Notes under the pieces: model-generated
Seen by the model: only the letters and a program-made list of their open reading frames with translations
What the model was told of the DNA's origin: nothing
Database searches by the model: none
NCBI GenBank assembly: GCA_037783415.1
Contig: JAZGTN010000055.1
Location: 1,792,001 to 1,856,000, forward strand
Reading direction: 5' to 3'
Source: Leptasterias polaris
Taxonomy: Eukaryota > Echinodermata > Asteroidea > Forcipulatida > Asteriidae
DNA: 64,000 bases
Position numbers and translations under genes: made by a program
Part shown: one piece after another, positions 22,128 through 33,732 of the stretch
How the letters are laid out: every line of letters begins with the position of its first letter
Numbering within the stretch: the first letter of the stretch is position 1

Positions 22128-22670
22128 AAAGTATACTTTTGGTTTTTGGAACCGTTCAATTATTATTAATCCTATATAAAATGAAGACATAGGTATGGTG
22201 GCCCTGAAGGGACATCGCATATCGCAAACGTGTGCGCATACGTATGCAATGTCGTGAAACAATTCGCGAATATGTGCGCACACGTATGCAATGTCGTGAA
22301 ACAAATCGCGAATATGTGCGCACACGTATGCAGGGCCACCATACATAGGCCTACTATCCAATAAAACTATCGTGTGAAAAATTCATTTCAAAATTTAAAA
22401 GGTGGTAGCATTTTTCAGACACCACAAAATATCTGGAGCGGTTTTGTCCGCGCAGAATTTCAGGAAGAATAATCCGTCATTAGAATACACAATCTGAGAA
22501 ACGTTTCCGACGCCTCATAAAAAAGTGATATTATATTAATATATAAAACCACATCATTTCGAAGTGAAATGTTTCTCAAAATGCTTTATGCTATCAAAAG
22601 CTGCTGTATGTACATCTTACCTAGTTAGTTTTTATTGCCATTGACCAAACTTATACGTTCCTTTTAAGGC
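22128..22670. mobile_element. MITE related to 42186-42580, with nested insertion
   Basis: The flanks on either side of 22194-22343 match, in reverse orientation, the element at 42186-42580 (shared pieces: AACCGTTCAATTATTATTAA-like, GAAGAATAATCC, ACACAATCTGAGAAACG). It is a non-coding repeat split by a younger element. Confidence 0.55.
22194..22343. mobile_element. 150-bp MITE with internal tandem repeats (family R3)
   Basis: The ends TATGGTGGCCCTG and CAGGGCCACCATA are inverted, and CATAGG flanks both sides (22188-22193 and 22344-22349). The interior is built from ~40-bp repeats with GTCGTGAAACAA, TTCGCGAATATGTGCGC and ACACGTATGCA. A related copy in the opposite orientation lies at about 32812-32972. 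Confidence 0.8.
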
Positions 22671-23402
22671 CTTAAAGCACATAATATGTTTCACTGGTAA
22701 TTGTCAAAGACCAGTATCCACACATAGTGTGATCCAACATGAAATAACAAACCTGTGAAAGTATATTGGAATCACGAGAAAAAAGTAGGGAAAACCTTAA
22801 ATGTTTTCATTGTTTTCAAACATTGAGTTTTTTTGACTCGTGAGATCACTGAGACTTAATTGCTTTACTAATTTCTCAAAAACTGTAGCATTTCAAGCAA
22901 ACATTATTTGAAAGGGAGCTCCCAATCATGACCATCTATAAACTATGTAAGTTATGCGTGAATCTGTGAACATTTATATCTTCACTCTTACCAATGATAC
23001 AAACACCCCTTAAAGGCACTGGACACATTTGATAATTGTCAAAGACCAGTATTCTCACTTGGTGTATCCCAACATATGCATAAAATAACAAACCTGTGAA
23101 AATTTGGGCTCAATTGGTCATTGAAGTTGCAAGAAAATAATGGCAGAAAAAACACCCTTGTTGCACAAATTTGTGTGCCTTCAGATGCCTGAAAAAAGGT
23201 TTCAGGCCTGAAGTCTTTTTCAGATTCAAATAATCTAGTGAGAAATTACCTCTTTCTCAAAAACTACGTTACTTCAGAGGGAGTCGTTTCTCAAAATGTG
23301 TTATATTATCAACAGCTCTCCGTTGCTCGTTACCAAGTAAGTTTTTATGCTACAATATAAATTTTGAGTAATATTACCAAACGTGTCCAGTGACTTTAAA
23401 AG
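22670..23402. mobile_element. Two adjacent R1-type MITEs
   Basis: Two ~350-bp relatives of the element at 4997-5359 lie side by side. Each carries CTGGTAATTGTCAAAGACCAG-like ends and an AACAAACCTGTGAAA block. They meet near 23010 at CCTTAAAGGCACTGGACAC. Non-coding. Confidence 0.65.
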
Positions 23403-24086
23403 GGAGAAATTGAGACCGCAGCATTATGACATCATCATCACTTTATTAGTTTACATCAATATTTACATCCTTACAAATACATTGTTTTCTTAATATTATT
23501 ATTATTAATCCTATCATACCATGGACCCCCCTCCCCCTCGACAAAAACAATCCTTTCGGTTTTTGTTTACCATACCATTTTAATTCCTTACTAATATCCT
23601 GCAATAAAGTCACAGATAGGCTATTTTCCTTCCTTCTCTTGGTAACAACAATGGTTTATTTATTATTTGATTATTTCAACGCAAACATTATTTGAGCAAA
23701 CCATTATGTCAAATATTCTTTAACACTATTAAAATACCCAGTTATAAGTGTTTTTTAAACTAAAAACTCAATATCTGTATTTATAATATTATTATTTATA
23801 TTGTAGAATGTTGCAAAGGACCGTGCAAGTCTCGCGGCGTAATCGAACACCGGGACCCGTTAAAAAGTGCTCAAATTTGTTTCCTTCATAATTCATGTTT
23901 TAAATGCACGTGAGACCATGGAGGCCCCAACAAAAATAATGGGTTGCGAGACTTGCAAGGTCTATTCAGCATGTGGCTGCTTTAGACAAGTTTGTAAATA
24001 AACCATTTTATATACATGTAATGGTAAGCCTTAGCCTGCCGTGATAATTCAACGCTGCAAGATCAACTTGGGTCGTGCTGGTCTTA
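23403..24086. other. No gene seen
   Basis: AT-rich intergenic sequence without a convincing exon or repeat boundary. Confidence 0.4.
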
Positions 24087-24271
24087 AGCCCGTTTCATAC
24101 TTCCTGCGAATGCGAATGCGAAGCGAATATTGACGTCACAACTCCGTTTTCGCTGCGAATAGTTCGCAAGAGTTGAGCACAGCTCAACCGTTGCGAATTA
24201 TTCGTTGCGAATTTGTGACGTCAATATTCGCTTCGCATTCGCATTCGCGGGAAGTATGAACTGGGCTTTAG
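24087..24271. mobile_element. Palindromic MITE with TGACGTCA in both arms
   Basis: The arms GCGAATGCGAATGCGAAGCG and the mirrored CGCTTCGCATTCGCATTCGC enclose TGACGTCA at 24131-24138 and 24216-24223, matching the cAMP response element core. The outer ends are AAGCCCGTTTCATACTTCC and its inexact inverse. The open frame crossing it (24205-24705) is an artefact of the arms. Confidence 0.75.
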
Positions 24272-24734
24272 GTGACACGATGCTATTATTGCGTAACTAT
24301 TTATGTGCGCTAATTTCTTTGAGCTTAAAAAAAAAAAAAAAATGCCGGTTTGGTTGCACGACAAATTTCAGCTTTCCCATTGGTCGATTGTGGTTAATTT
24401 TGACATCTTTGTCCGCAGCTAACGTAGAGGGCGTGCACAGTCAACACACAGCAAAGCGGTGTATTGTTGATAGTGCGACGTGCGGGGACCAGTTTTCTTT
24501 ATGCACGTGCCCATGCGCCTTTAGGGGCCCGAAAATGGCCTTTAATCTAATCGCACGTTGGCGTAACTTTGTCAATAATACATCACGCCTTCTGCCAGTG
24601 ACCTTCCAATTACAAGATGGTGCTTTTCTTGTTTATAAAAAAGGATTATTGCTTTTTCACGTCATAAAAAATCAAGTTGGAATACTGAGTATTGTTTTTA
24701 AGTAATATTTTACAACAAAAGTATTGTTACAACT

Positions 24735-25075
24735 TCAACGGTCTTTGAGTTCTGCATCATCAGATGGGGGTGGCGCATCCCAGCCAGCCCCGCCAACGTA
24801 AACGGCCGAGTACGGCGGTGGCGGTAGCACTACGTCATTGATGATGTCAGCATAAGGTGGCGGCTGACAGAGTTCTGATTGGCCAATAATCGCCAACTCA
24901 TCACCTTGCTGGTTGACGTTCTCTCCGGCTTCGGTTCGCCTTCGTCGGGCGTTCTTTTTCTCATTTCGTGTGGACACCACGTGGTGAATGCAGCGGAGGC
25001 CGTTCAAAAGGCAACACACTAGCATTAGGACGCCCCCACCGGCGATAAGGAGAATCACCCAAGGCTGGTTAAATA
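24735..25075 (-). CDS. PPxY membrane protein gene 1, last exon (TM + tail)
   Basis: The exon starts in phase 1 after TATTCCAG (AG at 25077-25076) and ends at TGA (24737-24735). It encodes FNQPWVILLIAGGGVLMLV, a transmembrane helix, then CCLLNGLRC (juxtamembrane Cys-Cys, a possible palmitoylation site). The basic stretch RNEKKNARRRR is the expected cytoplasmic stop-transfer. The tail carries PPPYADII and PPPPYSAVYVGG, two PPxY motifs that in other proteins bind WW domains such as those of NEDD4-type ubiquitin ligases. With the two exons upstream it makes a type I protein of about 160 residues. I do not recognise the family. The general plan (signal peptide, TM, Cys, PPxY) recalls WBP1/VOPP1-like adaptors, without clear sequence identity. 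Confidence 0.72.
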
Positions 25076-25282
25076 CTGGAATAGAATAAACATCTCTGTT
25101 AAAACGATAAACGAGATTCTTGTGAAGGTCTATTCATTATTAAACCAAAGTCCAACTTTTACCCCGCCTCCCGCATTACACCAGCAAACAGGACTGCTTG
25201 TCACGCGGTCGTTCTGGAAAAGCATTCGTTCATTTCAACATATAAAAAAAATAAAGTATTAAGAAATCCGGTATCGATTTAC

Positions 25283-25348
25283 CTGATGGTCGAATTGGAT
25301 TCGTGTTACCAGTGTCTCCGTTACTCGGACGTGTCCTTCTATACCTTC
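25283..25348 (-). CDS. PPxY membrane protein gene 1, basic mini-exon
   Basis: A 66-nt, phase 1-1 exon between GATTGATAG (acceptor) and CATCAG|GTAAATCG (donor). It encodes RYRRTRPSNGDTGNTNPIRP, a short Arg- and Asn-rich extracellular segment without cysteines. Its phases fit exactly between the signal exon (27850-27934) and the TM exon (24735-25075). A further possible phase 1 exon begins at about 25493 after TTTTTTTGCAG and reads SSRRYPGVKKTIM, but its donor (ATGG|GTGCTC) is weak. Confidence 0.6.
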
Positions 25349-25538
25349 CTATCAATCAAACAAAGAAAGACACACATCGGATAACAACATTAACATGTCA
25401 TGTGATAAATCCAACTATACCAATCTCTCTTCCTTGAGCACCCATGATTGTCTTTTTAACGCCCGGGTACCGGCGAGAGGAGTCTGCAAAAAAACGCAAC
25501 CTTGAACAACACCTCGGAAGTGACCAGGGTCCATTTTC

Positions 25539-25540
<2 letters not shown>

Positions 25541-25572
<32 letters not shown>

Positions 25573-25870
25573 TTATTCGGATAAAAATACAGCAAGAACA
25601 TGCCAAAAATACATACACAACAACAGGAGAAAAGACAATGAAATAAGATAAACCAAAATAGAACACAAGTTAGAAATACTGCACAAAATTATCCAAGGAT
25701 AGCCCCAAAAAGCCAATAACTTAGACTTATTTCCATTGGGGGCCCTTACTAAAAACGGCAAAAACACCAAAGAGAAATGGAAGCACCAAAAACGGACGAA
25801 CCTAGTCAAGAGCAAAAAAGAAGAATCATGGAAAACAAAGCAAGAGAACACATAATAAATAAATAAATAA
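25541..25870 (-). mobile_element. LINE 3' tail with TCAA microsatellite
   Basis: On the minus strand a T-rich stretch ends in TTATCCGAATAAATTC followed by (AATC)n, a typical non-LTR 3' end with tandem tail. It lies in intron 1 of gene 1. The frames inside it are not coding. Confidence 0.55.
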
Positions 25871-25984
25871 ATAAATAATTAATTCAAATAAATCAATGGA
25901 TATGCTTACCGTGGAAGTCTGCGCTTACGGACCATAGAATCACATTGTTTACAGGGTACCGTAAGCAACACATTCTAGGTAAGC

Positions 25985-26505
25985 AGAGCCACGAAATTGG
26001 GCTCTCAGCAAGGGCTAATGCTTAAGCACAAAAAGTAGCTAAGCGCAACAAAAATACCAGAATATAACCACGTGTATACACAAAAAAGTAACTGGTATCC
26101 TGCTCATTTTTGCTTAGCAGCTGCTTACTACCGAAGCAGCTCTATATTTAACAGAGCAAGCTGAACTCGGATTCACTGACCGATCGGACTGGAATGGAAC
26201 AAGTTTAGTGACCAAGGTGAAAAAGTGCGTGAAGACTGTCGACTATGGCTTAGCCCTGGTTGTCTCTATTTTTAATTATAAGTTTTATAATGTTCATGGA
26301 AAAGATAGTTACATGCAGGATCCAATATTATTGAGCTGTTTCAGCAGATTGTTGCTTAATAATCTACTCAGCAGAATTGAGCAGGATACCAGGCACAAAT
26401 TTTACAGGGGACATGGTATGTGACTGGTAACCTTATTCTTGTAAGTTTAACTTAATTGTGCTTAGCTTCTTTTTGTGCTTAAGCAGCTCTATGAAATTGG
26501 GCCTC
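25985..26505. repeat. Two R2-family repeats (GCTTAAGCAG type)
   Basis: Two related copies (about 25985-26160 and 26325-26505) carry the family's marks: AGCTGCTTAAGC-like ends, GAGCAGGATACCAG, CTGGTAACCTTATTCT and CTATGAAATTGGGCC. The family is an imperfect inverted repeat of ~180 bp, found more than ten times in the window. They lie in intron 1 of gene 1. Confidence 0.65.
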
Positions 26506-26798
26506 GGTGCTCGTGAAAAAAGAAATAAAGTTATTATTCTTGATTAGATAGGGTAGTGGATTTTAAAAACGGTCACCAACAAAACATTAGACAAGAAATT
26601 ACAGCCTTCGAATCCGAATCCATGTTGAGTCTGGAAATTGAAGTGTGAAGTTGGTTCAACATTGGTTCGGGATCGTTCATTCCAACTATAGTTACAGTCT
26701 GTCAAGGAACATCATCAAACTAACGTGCGAGAATAAAAGGCCTACACATTAAATGCACATGCTTTTGGAGAAAGAAAAAAACCACCCAAAAACAACAA

Positions 26799-26830
<32 letters not shown>

Positions 26831-27849
26831 TCGAAAGGTTGCGTTAAACACCGCCGGTTCCTTTCAGAACCACCACACAGCTAATACATGATCACTATGG
26901 TGACAACTCTTACCATTCTTCAGTTGAATTTCCATGGACCTGTTAACATACTTCATGGGAAAGGTTCATAAAAAAATTATTTCATAGCTCACGGATTATA
27001 AATTTCATACTATTATGCCGATCCTTCGATAAATCTGTCCGCCTGAAATACTGTTGGCCTACCGTTGACCGTCGAGAAAATACAATTGTGAAACCCCCCC
27101 CCCAAAAAAAAATTTAAAAAAAATAAAACTTTTTCGCTTATAGTTAAAGTTAGGCCTATACAGGATTGTTAAGGATGAAAAACATCATTTTTTAATTATA
27201 GTCTGAAATCTTACTGATTAAATGGAGTTCATACAAGAACCATTTTTTTCTGTGAACTATTTCCCTCAGTAAGATGAAGTCATATTCGGGGAAAAAATGT
27301 ACCTGAAAATCTTTATAAAAAGTGCAACAGCTGATTTCGTTAAAGTTACGTACCAAAATATTAAGGACACTGTGCATGTTTACATGATGAAAATTGTGCA
27401 TGGTTTTTCGTTATATTCTCCCGACTCGCAGAAAGGATTAAGCCCAAATTTGACAGGTTTGTTATTTCATGGATAATTGATCACACGACTATTTTGTCAG
27501 GTTTACCGATATGAAGTAATACCTATAAATTGCCATGGCAATCGAAACAAAACAATAACATTACAAAACACCTGTATGATTGTGCGCAGGATCTGGCTGA
27601 ACCTATTCGCGTTTTCGTCGTTTTCTCAGCGACCTGGACTACCGACGTCGTGTGTGAACTGTCACAGGTTGGTCAAACGGTGGGTTAACTGAAAACACGA
27701 CGAAGAACAGCGATGTGCGTTGACTTTAACTTTTGAAAAATGCGTCAGAACTTGTTTTATGATCATCGGCAAGGCAAGCAGTGCGGTCTTCATAAGAAAT
27801 TGGTTAAAGCATGGAGGAAGATTCTTCCTCCATGGTTAAAGGGACTTAC
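26506..27849. other. Intron 1 of gene 1: mostly featureless
   Basis: A (CAA)n run lies at about 26795-26830, and an R1 remnant at about 27340-27530 (CACAGGTTTGTTATTTCATG-like block). A small hairpin CATGGAGGAAGA/TCTTCCTCCATG (27810-27834) flanked by TTAAAG sits 15 bases downstream of the exon 1 donor. No other exon was recognised. Confidence 0.45.
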
Positions 27850-27934
27850 GTGCATCTGCGGTGGACAGGATCAACAACAACGTGAGACAGATACTGAGGA
27901 AGTTTATCAATCTTCCTTGGCTCAGAGCCCCCAT
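27850..27934 (-). CDS. PPxY membrane protein gene 1, signal-peptide exon
   Basis: It starts at ATG (27934-27932) and encodes MGALSQGRLINFLSICLTLL followed by LILSTADA: a basic residue, a Leu/Ile-rich core and small residues before a likely signal peptidase site. It ends GATGCAC|GTAAGT in phase 1, a strong donor. Joined to the 66-nt mini-exon it gives an Arg right after the predicted cleavage site. Genes 1 and 3 share this first-exon design. Confidence 0.68.
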
Positions 27935-28854
27935 GATTGTGGCTGACTTTTGCTTGATGGCTGGTGCTGTAGCTGTGATGTACTAGCTTCCTTCAGTGAG
28001 ACACCAGTTTGGTTCTTCACACCATAAAGGAAATAACTTATAATCACCGTGTCCACAACTTCATTAAAAACAAATGAGGAAGGGACGAGTCATGGCACAG
28101 GTTGGCCGTTCTCTCGCAGACAGTTGTAAACTAACTGTAGCTCCCGCACGAGTGTTGCGTGACGTGGATGAGTCTGCAATATAGCTAATTTAAATGTGTA
28201 TTACCAGGCAAGAATATAGCTAATTTAAATGTGAACTACCAGTCAAGAACACTTTATGTATTTCCGCATTTATACCTTACACAATGCTGTCGCTTTTCGA
28301 CCTTTTCAAATAGGCCTATAGCAGGAAGTGTAAGCAATACAGTACAAGAACCATTGTGTGAAAACAAACACATAATATGACATAGCTTGGTCATTCAACT
28401 TGTTATGAAACACAATTTTTTTTTTTTTTTTTACTCTGTGTGTAGTGTTTATGATCGCAATTGTGTCTGTCGCCCACGGATAGTTCAAACCCATCTGACT
28501 CGACATATTTGATACTAAATAAATTATCTAATTGAATTAATAGAAATCCCAACTCTTTCATATAAATGGACGGACGCCTAAGCCATTTTGACCAAACAAC
28601 TTTAACCCTGAACTGGGAACAGCAGAGAATAGAAGCGTTATGTAACTCTGTATTGTCACGGTAATGACGCTTTCATCCAAACAAATGCATAAACAGAATA
28701 ATAAAAGCATGAAGTCGAGGCTCTACACGCACATGGCGGATCCGTGCAGAGGGCAAAAACAGTGTCCATTATATCTCAAAAGGCTAATAATGGTTTATTA
28801 GCCGGTTCATGGCGATTTTTATATATTTTTTTTGATTTTTTTAAATCGGTTTTT
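27935..28854. other. Region upstream of gene 1; no promoter motif recognised
   Basis: AT-rich sequence. Two copies of AATATAGCTAATTTAAATGTG lie close together (about 28179-28232). A T18 run is at 28414-28432. No TATA box or further exon could be supported. Confidence 0.35.
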
Positions 28855-29194
28855 GTATAGCGCTTTACACACCCGAAGGGCGTCTCAAAGCGCTTCCAAC
28901 ATCATAACCCCTGGTCACTGGGACATTTTTATTTCATTCCTTAAACCATCTCAGCTCCCCGGGGAGTATACAGCCTGTGCAACAAATATGCATGCGCTAC
29001 TATAAGCTAAATCAATCACAAGAATCATCTCTTTCCTCACAGGTACCCATTTCCCCCTGGGTGGAGAAAAGCAATTATAGTTAAGTGTCTTGCTCAGGGA
29101 CACAAGTGCCACGACCGAGACTCGAACCCACACTCTGCTGAACAGAAACACCAGAGCTTGAGTTCGGTGCTCTTATCCGCTCGGCCACGACACC
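28855..29194 (-). repeat. tRNA-Leu-like SINE
   Basis: On the minus strand the head (29194-29108) reads CGTGGCCGAGCGGATAAGAG (A box), CCGAACTCAAGCTCTGG (anticodon-arm-like, CAA), a variable arm and GGGTTCGAGTCTCGG (B box). This resembles a class II tRNA-Leu. The body continues to GCGCTTTACACACCCGAAGG-like sequence at about 28860. The mutated stems and attached body make it a SINE, not a tRNA gene. Confidence 0.7.
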
Positions 29195-29539
29195 CCACCG
29201 GTATTAACTTTGGAAGATCTCTTCGATAAGCCTATTCGATGATGATATCATTGAACCAATAGGGGAGAGGTTGTTTTATTCAACCCCTGTGCAGACCAAG
29301 ACTGTTTCTTACCTCCAGCCCAGACCTTTTTATGTCACGGCAATATTATTTGCCACCTCAACCAGTATTTTTAATTTTATAGTAATATGCGAATTGGCAT
29401 TGTTTTTGTCTTTTTTGGGGTCGATGTAGCCACCATCGGATGATATACCAACGCAATGTGAAGCAATTATAATAGAGCGTCTTAATCAAAGAAACAAGAG
29501 TCACGCCCGGGATTCGAACACACACTCCAGTGACTCAGC

Positions 29540-30085
29540 AACCCATCAAGGTTGGGTTAGACCCATACAAATTAAGTTTGACCCATCTTGAGTTTGACCC
29601 ATCAAACTTGAAAATTGACCCATCGCTTGAGTTTGACCCATCAAACTTGAGTTTGACCCATCAAACTTGAGTTTGATCCATCAAACTTGAGTTTGACCCA
29701 TCGAACTTGAGTTTGACCCATCAAACTTGAGTATGACCCATTAAACTTGAGTTTGACCCATCTTGAGTATGACCCCCTCGCTTGAGTTTGACCCATCAAA
29801 CTCGAGTTTGACCCATCAAACTTGAGTTTTACCCAACTTGAGTTTTACCCATCGAACTTGAGATTGACCCATCAAACTTGAGTTTGAGCCATCAAACTTG
29901 AGTTTGATCCATCAAACTTGAGTTTGGGTCATCAAACTTGAGTTTTACCCGACTTGAGTTTGACCCATCGAACTTGAGATTGACTCATCAAACTTGAGTT
30001 TTACCCATCAAACTTGAGTTTGACCCATTTGAACTTGAGTTTGGTCCATCGAACTTCAGTTTGACTCATCAAACTTGAGTTTGAT
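29540..30085. repeat. 20-bp satellite-like array
   Basis: About 25 degenerate copies of a ~20-bp unit (TTTGACCCATCAAACTTGAG) with shorter variants such as ACCCATCTTGAGT. No ORF persists through it. It borders degraded tRNA-like SINE ends on both sides (CCGGGATTCGAACACACACT at 29507 and GCACGGCCACGACACG at 30095). Confidence 0.9.
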
Positions 30086-30289
30086 ACGCAAACCGCACGG
30101 CCACGACACGTCATTTATTCTGACCTTGAAGTGATATTCAGAGGCGCCAGCAAACATGAGTTTTATTACTCCCTGTTTAATAGATTTAACAAGTCACAAT
30201 ACCATTGTGGGAATTTCAACACCGTTGTATGAGATATTCATTGTGCATTACGCTATCCCTAGTGTGGGGCTTTAGGCGTTTTTCCGCTG

Positions 30290-30460
30290 CTGTTTGTAAC
30301 ACTATAACTCTACAGGTTTAAAATTCACAAAGAGCTAAATATTGATCTTAAGACGTATACGATCTTAATTGCTGAAAGTGTGACGCCACAATACAACTCA
30401 CTTTGGTAATATTGACAATTTACCTTTAAAGATGAATCTTTGTGAAATCGAGCACATGAC
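30290..30460. mobile_element. Diverged MITE of the TTCACAAAGAG family
   Basis: Inverted ends AAATTCACAAAGAGCTAA and GATGAATCTTTGTGAAATCG. It matches the better preserved element at 62345-62495. Confidence 0.5.
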
Positions 30461-30479
30461 ACAATTTCGTATAAAGCTG

Positions 30480-30655
30480 TTTGAACAAAAAAGTAGTTTT
30501 AAGCACATTGTCAACAACTTTATGCTTACCAGAAGAATGTTACCAGTCAAACTACCATGTTACATGTACACATAGTGACTGGTCTCCTGCAAATTTTTGC
30601 TTTTAGAAAATTGTTAAGCAAAAGTTTCTGCTGAAGCGGGCTCTATGCAATTGGG
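30480..30655. repeat. R2-family repeat
   Basis: A diverged copy carrying ATGCTTACCAGAAGAATGTT, GACTGGTCTCCTGC and GGGCTCTATGCAATTGGGTC. Confidence 0.5.
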
Positions 30656-31434
30656 TCCTGATCTACAGTAAATGTCCAAACTTGACCCACTCAGGTTGGG
30701 TGTGTCCAAAACACAGTTATTCAACATCCCTTTCCGCACATAACTATTATCCACAACACTAAAATCTCACATGGACTGCTGCAAGGATATATCAACCTTA
30801 AGTTAAACCCATTATTCCGTATTTTCCAAATAATGGATAGCTGCCAAATAGAAATGGGGGTCTAGGGACGGGAAATGTTGCTATGCTCCGCATTTGCTTC
30901 GCTATGACTAAACATTATCTGGCATACATTTTCGTGAACTCTAGTGAGACGGGTGTATTAAATTAGGCATGTAGGCTCTCACTTTTAAATGAGAAAAACA
31001 AACATTTCCAAAACTAATGTAAATTACAGGCAAATGTTAAGAGGTAACACCTAATTTGGAAATTGATAATCTAGATGTTCTTGAATATCATTGGAGTATA
31101 AACTTCACATTTTGCTTTCTTGTTATCCACCACAAAAGACAACCCAACCTTTTTATATTTTGTCCTTTAGTTTTTGCATGCGCTATGTGCATAAAAGTGG
31201 AAATTTAAAGAACAAAATGTCACATTGAAACGAAATGAACTGAATTGAAGAAGAGACTGAGTTTGTCTTTACGTTTATCAGCTTTGCATTCAAGCATTTG
31301 TCTTGCCAGGGAGCATGAATCTATCGACCCCTTTTCTGCTTCAAATAACGGGCACATCCTTCTAAAATATTTTTTCTGTGCTCCCTACCCCCACACCCCC
31401 AGCCCATCCTACCCATCGCTGCAAGGGGTCTATA
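30656..31434. other. No gene seen
   Basis: AT-rich intergenic sequence. The short open frame at 31245-31439 has no domain or splice support. Confidence 0.35.
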
Positions 31435-31665
31435 GATAGTTCCCAGTAGACGCCATTTTTACGGGCAAATCACATTTTGGCATGCAGGCGCGTCAAGCGC
31501 TCAAATTATTAACGCAGCCGCGTCATTCACTAACCAATCATGCAATGAGTTTTGTGAAAAGTGCGCGTGCTGCACGCCGTTCTCACGCGAAACGCATGAC
31601 TGTGTGTTCCAAATTGCCCGTAAAGATGGCCGATTTACGTCATATTGCAACCTACCTTTTCAGCG
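31435..31665. mobile_element. MITE, inverted partner of 50395-50612
   Basis: The ends contain TAGACGCCATTTTTACGGGC and TTGCCCGTAAAGATGGCCGA. The whole ~220 bp matches 50395-50612 in the opposite orientation with few differences. A GC-rich core holds GTGCTGCACGCCGTTCTCAC. Non-coding. Confidence 0.75.
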
Positions 31666-32810
31666 ACCATGCCACAGCTAGCCACAGGCTAGCCGAAACC
31701 GTCATTTCTGGCTCAGTCTTATCTAGGTCCTTTAAAAAAAGGGCTCTGACTTCGGGTATGTCTACCTATGAAGCCTGACAGTCGAAGCCATCGTTTTGGA
31801 AAAGGGTATGCAATCTTAATATTAACCTTTTGGTTTCTGTGCAAGGAAATTAAGTTTCCGCCCGTCCACAACTAACCCTGACAAGTCGCGATGTTATCAT
31901 TCAACCGTTCACAGCCACATGATAGTGTCTATATACACAACAGTGTAAAGGTAAACCAAAATATCGTATTTTATTTCCGATGAAATTTGTACATCATTTA
32001 AATACAAACTAAATGTCCATTTCTGTCCATCCAACAGATTGCATGTTTGCAGGCGTAACTGTGGCCATCTTGTCTGGGTTCTTTTGTGAATTTGTATTGT
32101 TACCCGTCAAAATAAACAACGCACCAGACTATCCCCACCCCTCCCACGATGTCGAACCTGTAAGGGTGCACCCCATTAATAAGGAGAAAACAAAGCATCA
32201 TTAATAATTATGTTGTAGCACATCAAATGTTTATGTGTTTGACAGCCAAATAAAATGGGTATACAGTGTGTCAAAATTTTGCCCAATTGGGACCTGGGGG
32301 TTGTTGTCTTTCAACTTGGGAGTATGTTGGAAGATAGGCCAGAAAAATGACAAATTTTTCAGGATTGATGCTCGGACGTTTGGCAGTTTACACAAGTGTA
32401 GGGGAAGTTTTTTATTTGGGGTGAGAATAACTCGACAGGCCTTAATATACCTCATGTCAACTTGAGCAGAGGATAACAGTTTAGGAGCCAACGGATAAAG
32501 TTATCTTTACTTTAAAATGGGTGAGATTGTATTTTTTTTGTATATTCAGCATTTCGCACTGTTTGATATGGGAGTTTAAAGGGTTGTACCATGGAGGTGA
32601 TTCCTACCTCCATGGTTGCACCACAGTCTGTTCTACCTCCATGTTTAAACACACGTGATAAACAACCGGAACACGCCAGAATGAAAATGCATGATTAGGG
32701 AATCGTGACAGAGCAAAATGTGTGTGCTAAATGCGTTAACAAAAAGCTGTCATCGATACAAATTTATTTTAGAGTGTTGAATTAAAACTTCGGTTTGAAG
32801 TGTTTGCTTG
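31666..32810. other. No gene seen
   Basis: No supported exon. A small inverted motif TACCATGGAGGT/ACCTCCATGGT at about 32589-32616 resembles the hairpin at 27810-27834. Confidence 0.35.
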
Positions 32811-32811
32811 A

Positions 32812-32972
32812 TTCGCGATTTGTTTCACGACATTGCGTACGTGTGCGCACACATTCGCGATTTGTTTCACGACATTGCGTACGTGTGCGCATTTATTCGC
32901 GAATTGTTTCACGACATTGCATACGTATGCGCACACGTTTGCGATATGCGATGTCCCTTCAGGGCCACCATA
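32812..32972. mobile_element. R3-family MITE, second copy
   Basis: ~40-bp tandem units (TTCGCGATTTGTTTCACGAC, ATTGCGTACGTGTGCGC) end in CCCTTCAGGGCCACCATA, the reverse of the copy at 22194-22343. The left terminus is degraded. Confidence 0.7.
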
Positions 32973-33732
32973 GATATGTATCGCTCGAGCTTCTTGAAGG
33001 AAAAACAACATTCCAAGTCAGTGAATCAACATTTGACTTTTGAAGTCTAGATCTACGCAAAACCCTCAAAATAGTCATTTAACTGCATCTTGTGAATGCA
33101 AACTTCAAAATGCTTCGATTAAATTATTGTTAGATGTACAATTTGAGAGTGTACCTCACACAACAATTGATTGTAATATTAGGTTTACCAAACCTGCGTG
33201 GAGGGTTTTCCCGAATCACTTATTAGATTTGCGTCTGTCCTCCTACCTTATTCACGCTATTTCCCAGCTTTAAAGAAACTCTCTTTTTTATATAAAAGGC
33301 ATATTATTTAAACAGATCACGAGCCAAAACGTCAAGTGATGTAAGTTGTTTTGACCGGTATTCTACTTATTGTTGTGACATAAATGTTAAACCCACACGA
33401 CGAGGGTCAGAACAATTATTTTCCAAGGCAAAAAACACCCAGGCATTGGTGTCGGTCAGGTCCCCTGTTCGTAGACTCCATAGTTGAGTCGCAACTCACA
33501 GTACACAACGAAGTATCCGACTTTAAAATGTTTTGCTTTCCTGCCTCGGTATGGTCACGTGATCTTGTTATGGCGGAAAGCAAGATGGCTGCACATTAAC
33601 AGTATTAGGATGAGCATGCTTCTTCTCCATCTTGAATTTTAAATTATTGAGTGGTTTATAAATAATTATTTTCTTTCATGCTCATTTTCCCCCCCAAACG
33701 GGTCCATTACTTTCAAAACAGTGTATCATCAT

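Noticed and set aside
24205..24705. 166-residue plus-strand frame
   Set aside because: It begins inside a palindromic MITE, shows no domain and lacks splice or context support.
29108..29194. Functional tRNA-Leu gene
   Set aside because: Stems are mutated and the sequence continues into a SINE body; related degraded copies occur elsewhere in the window.
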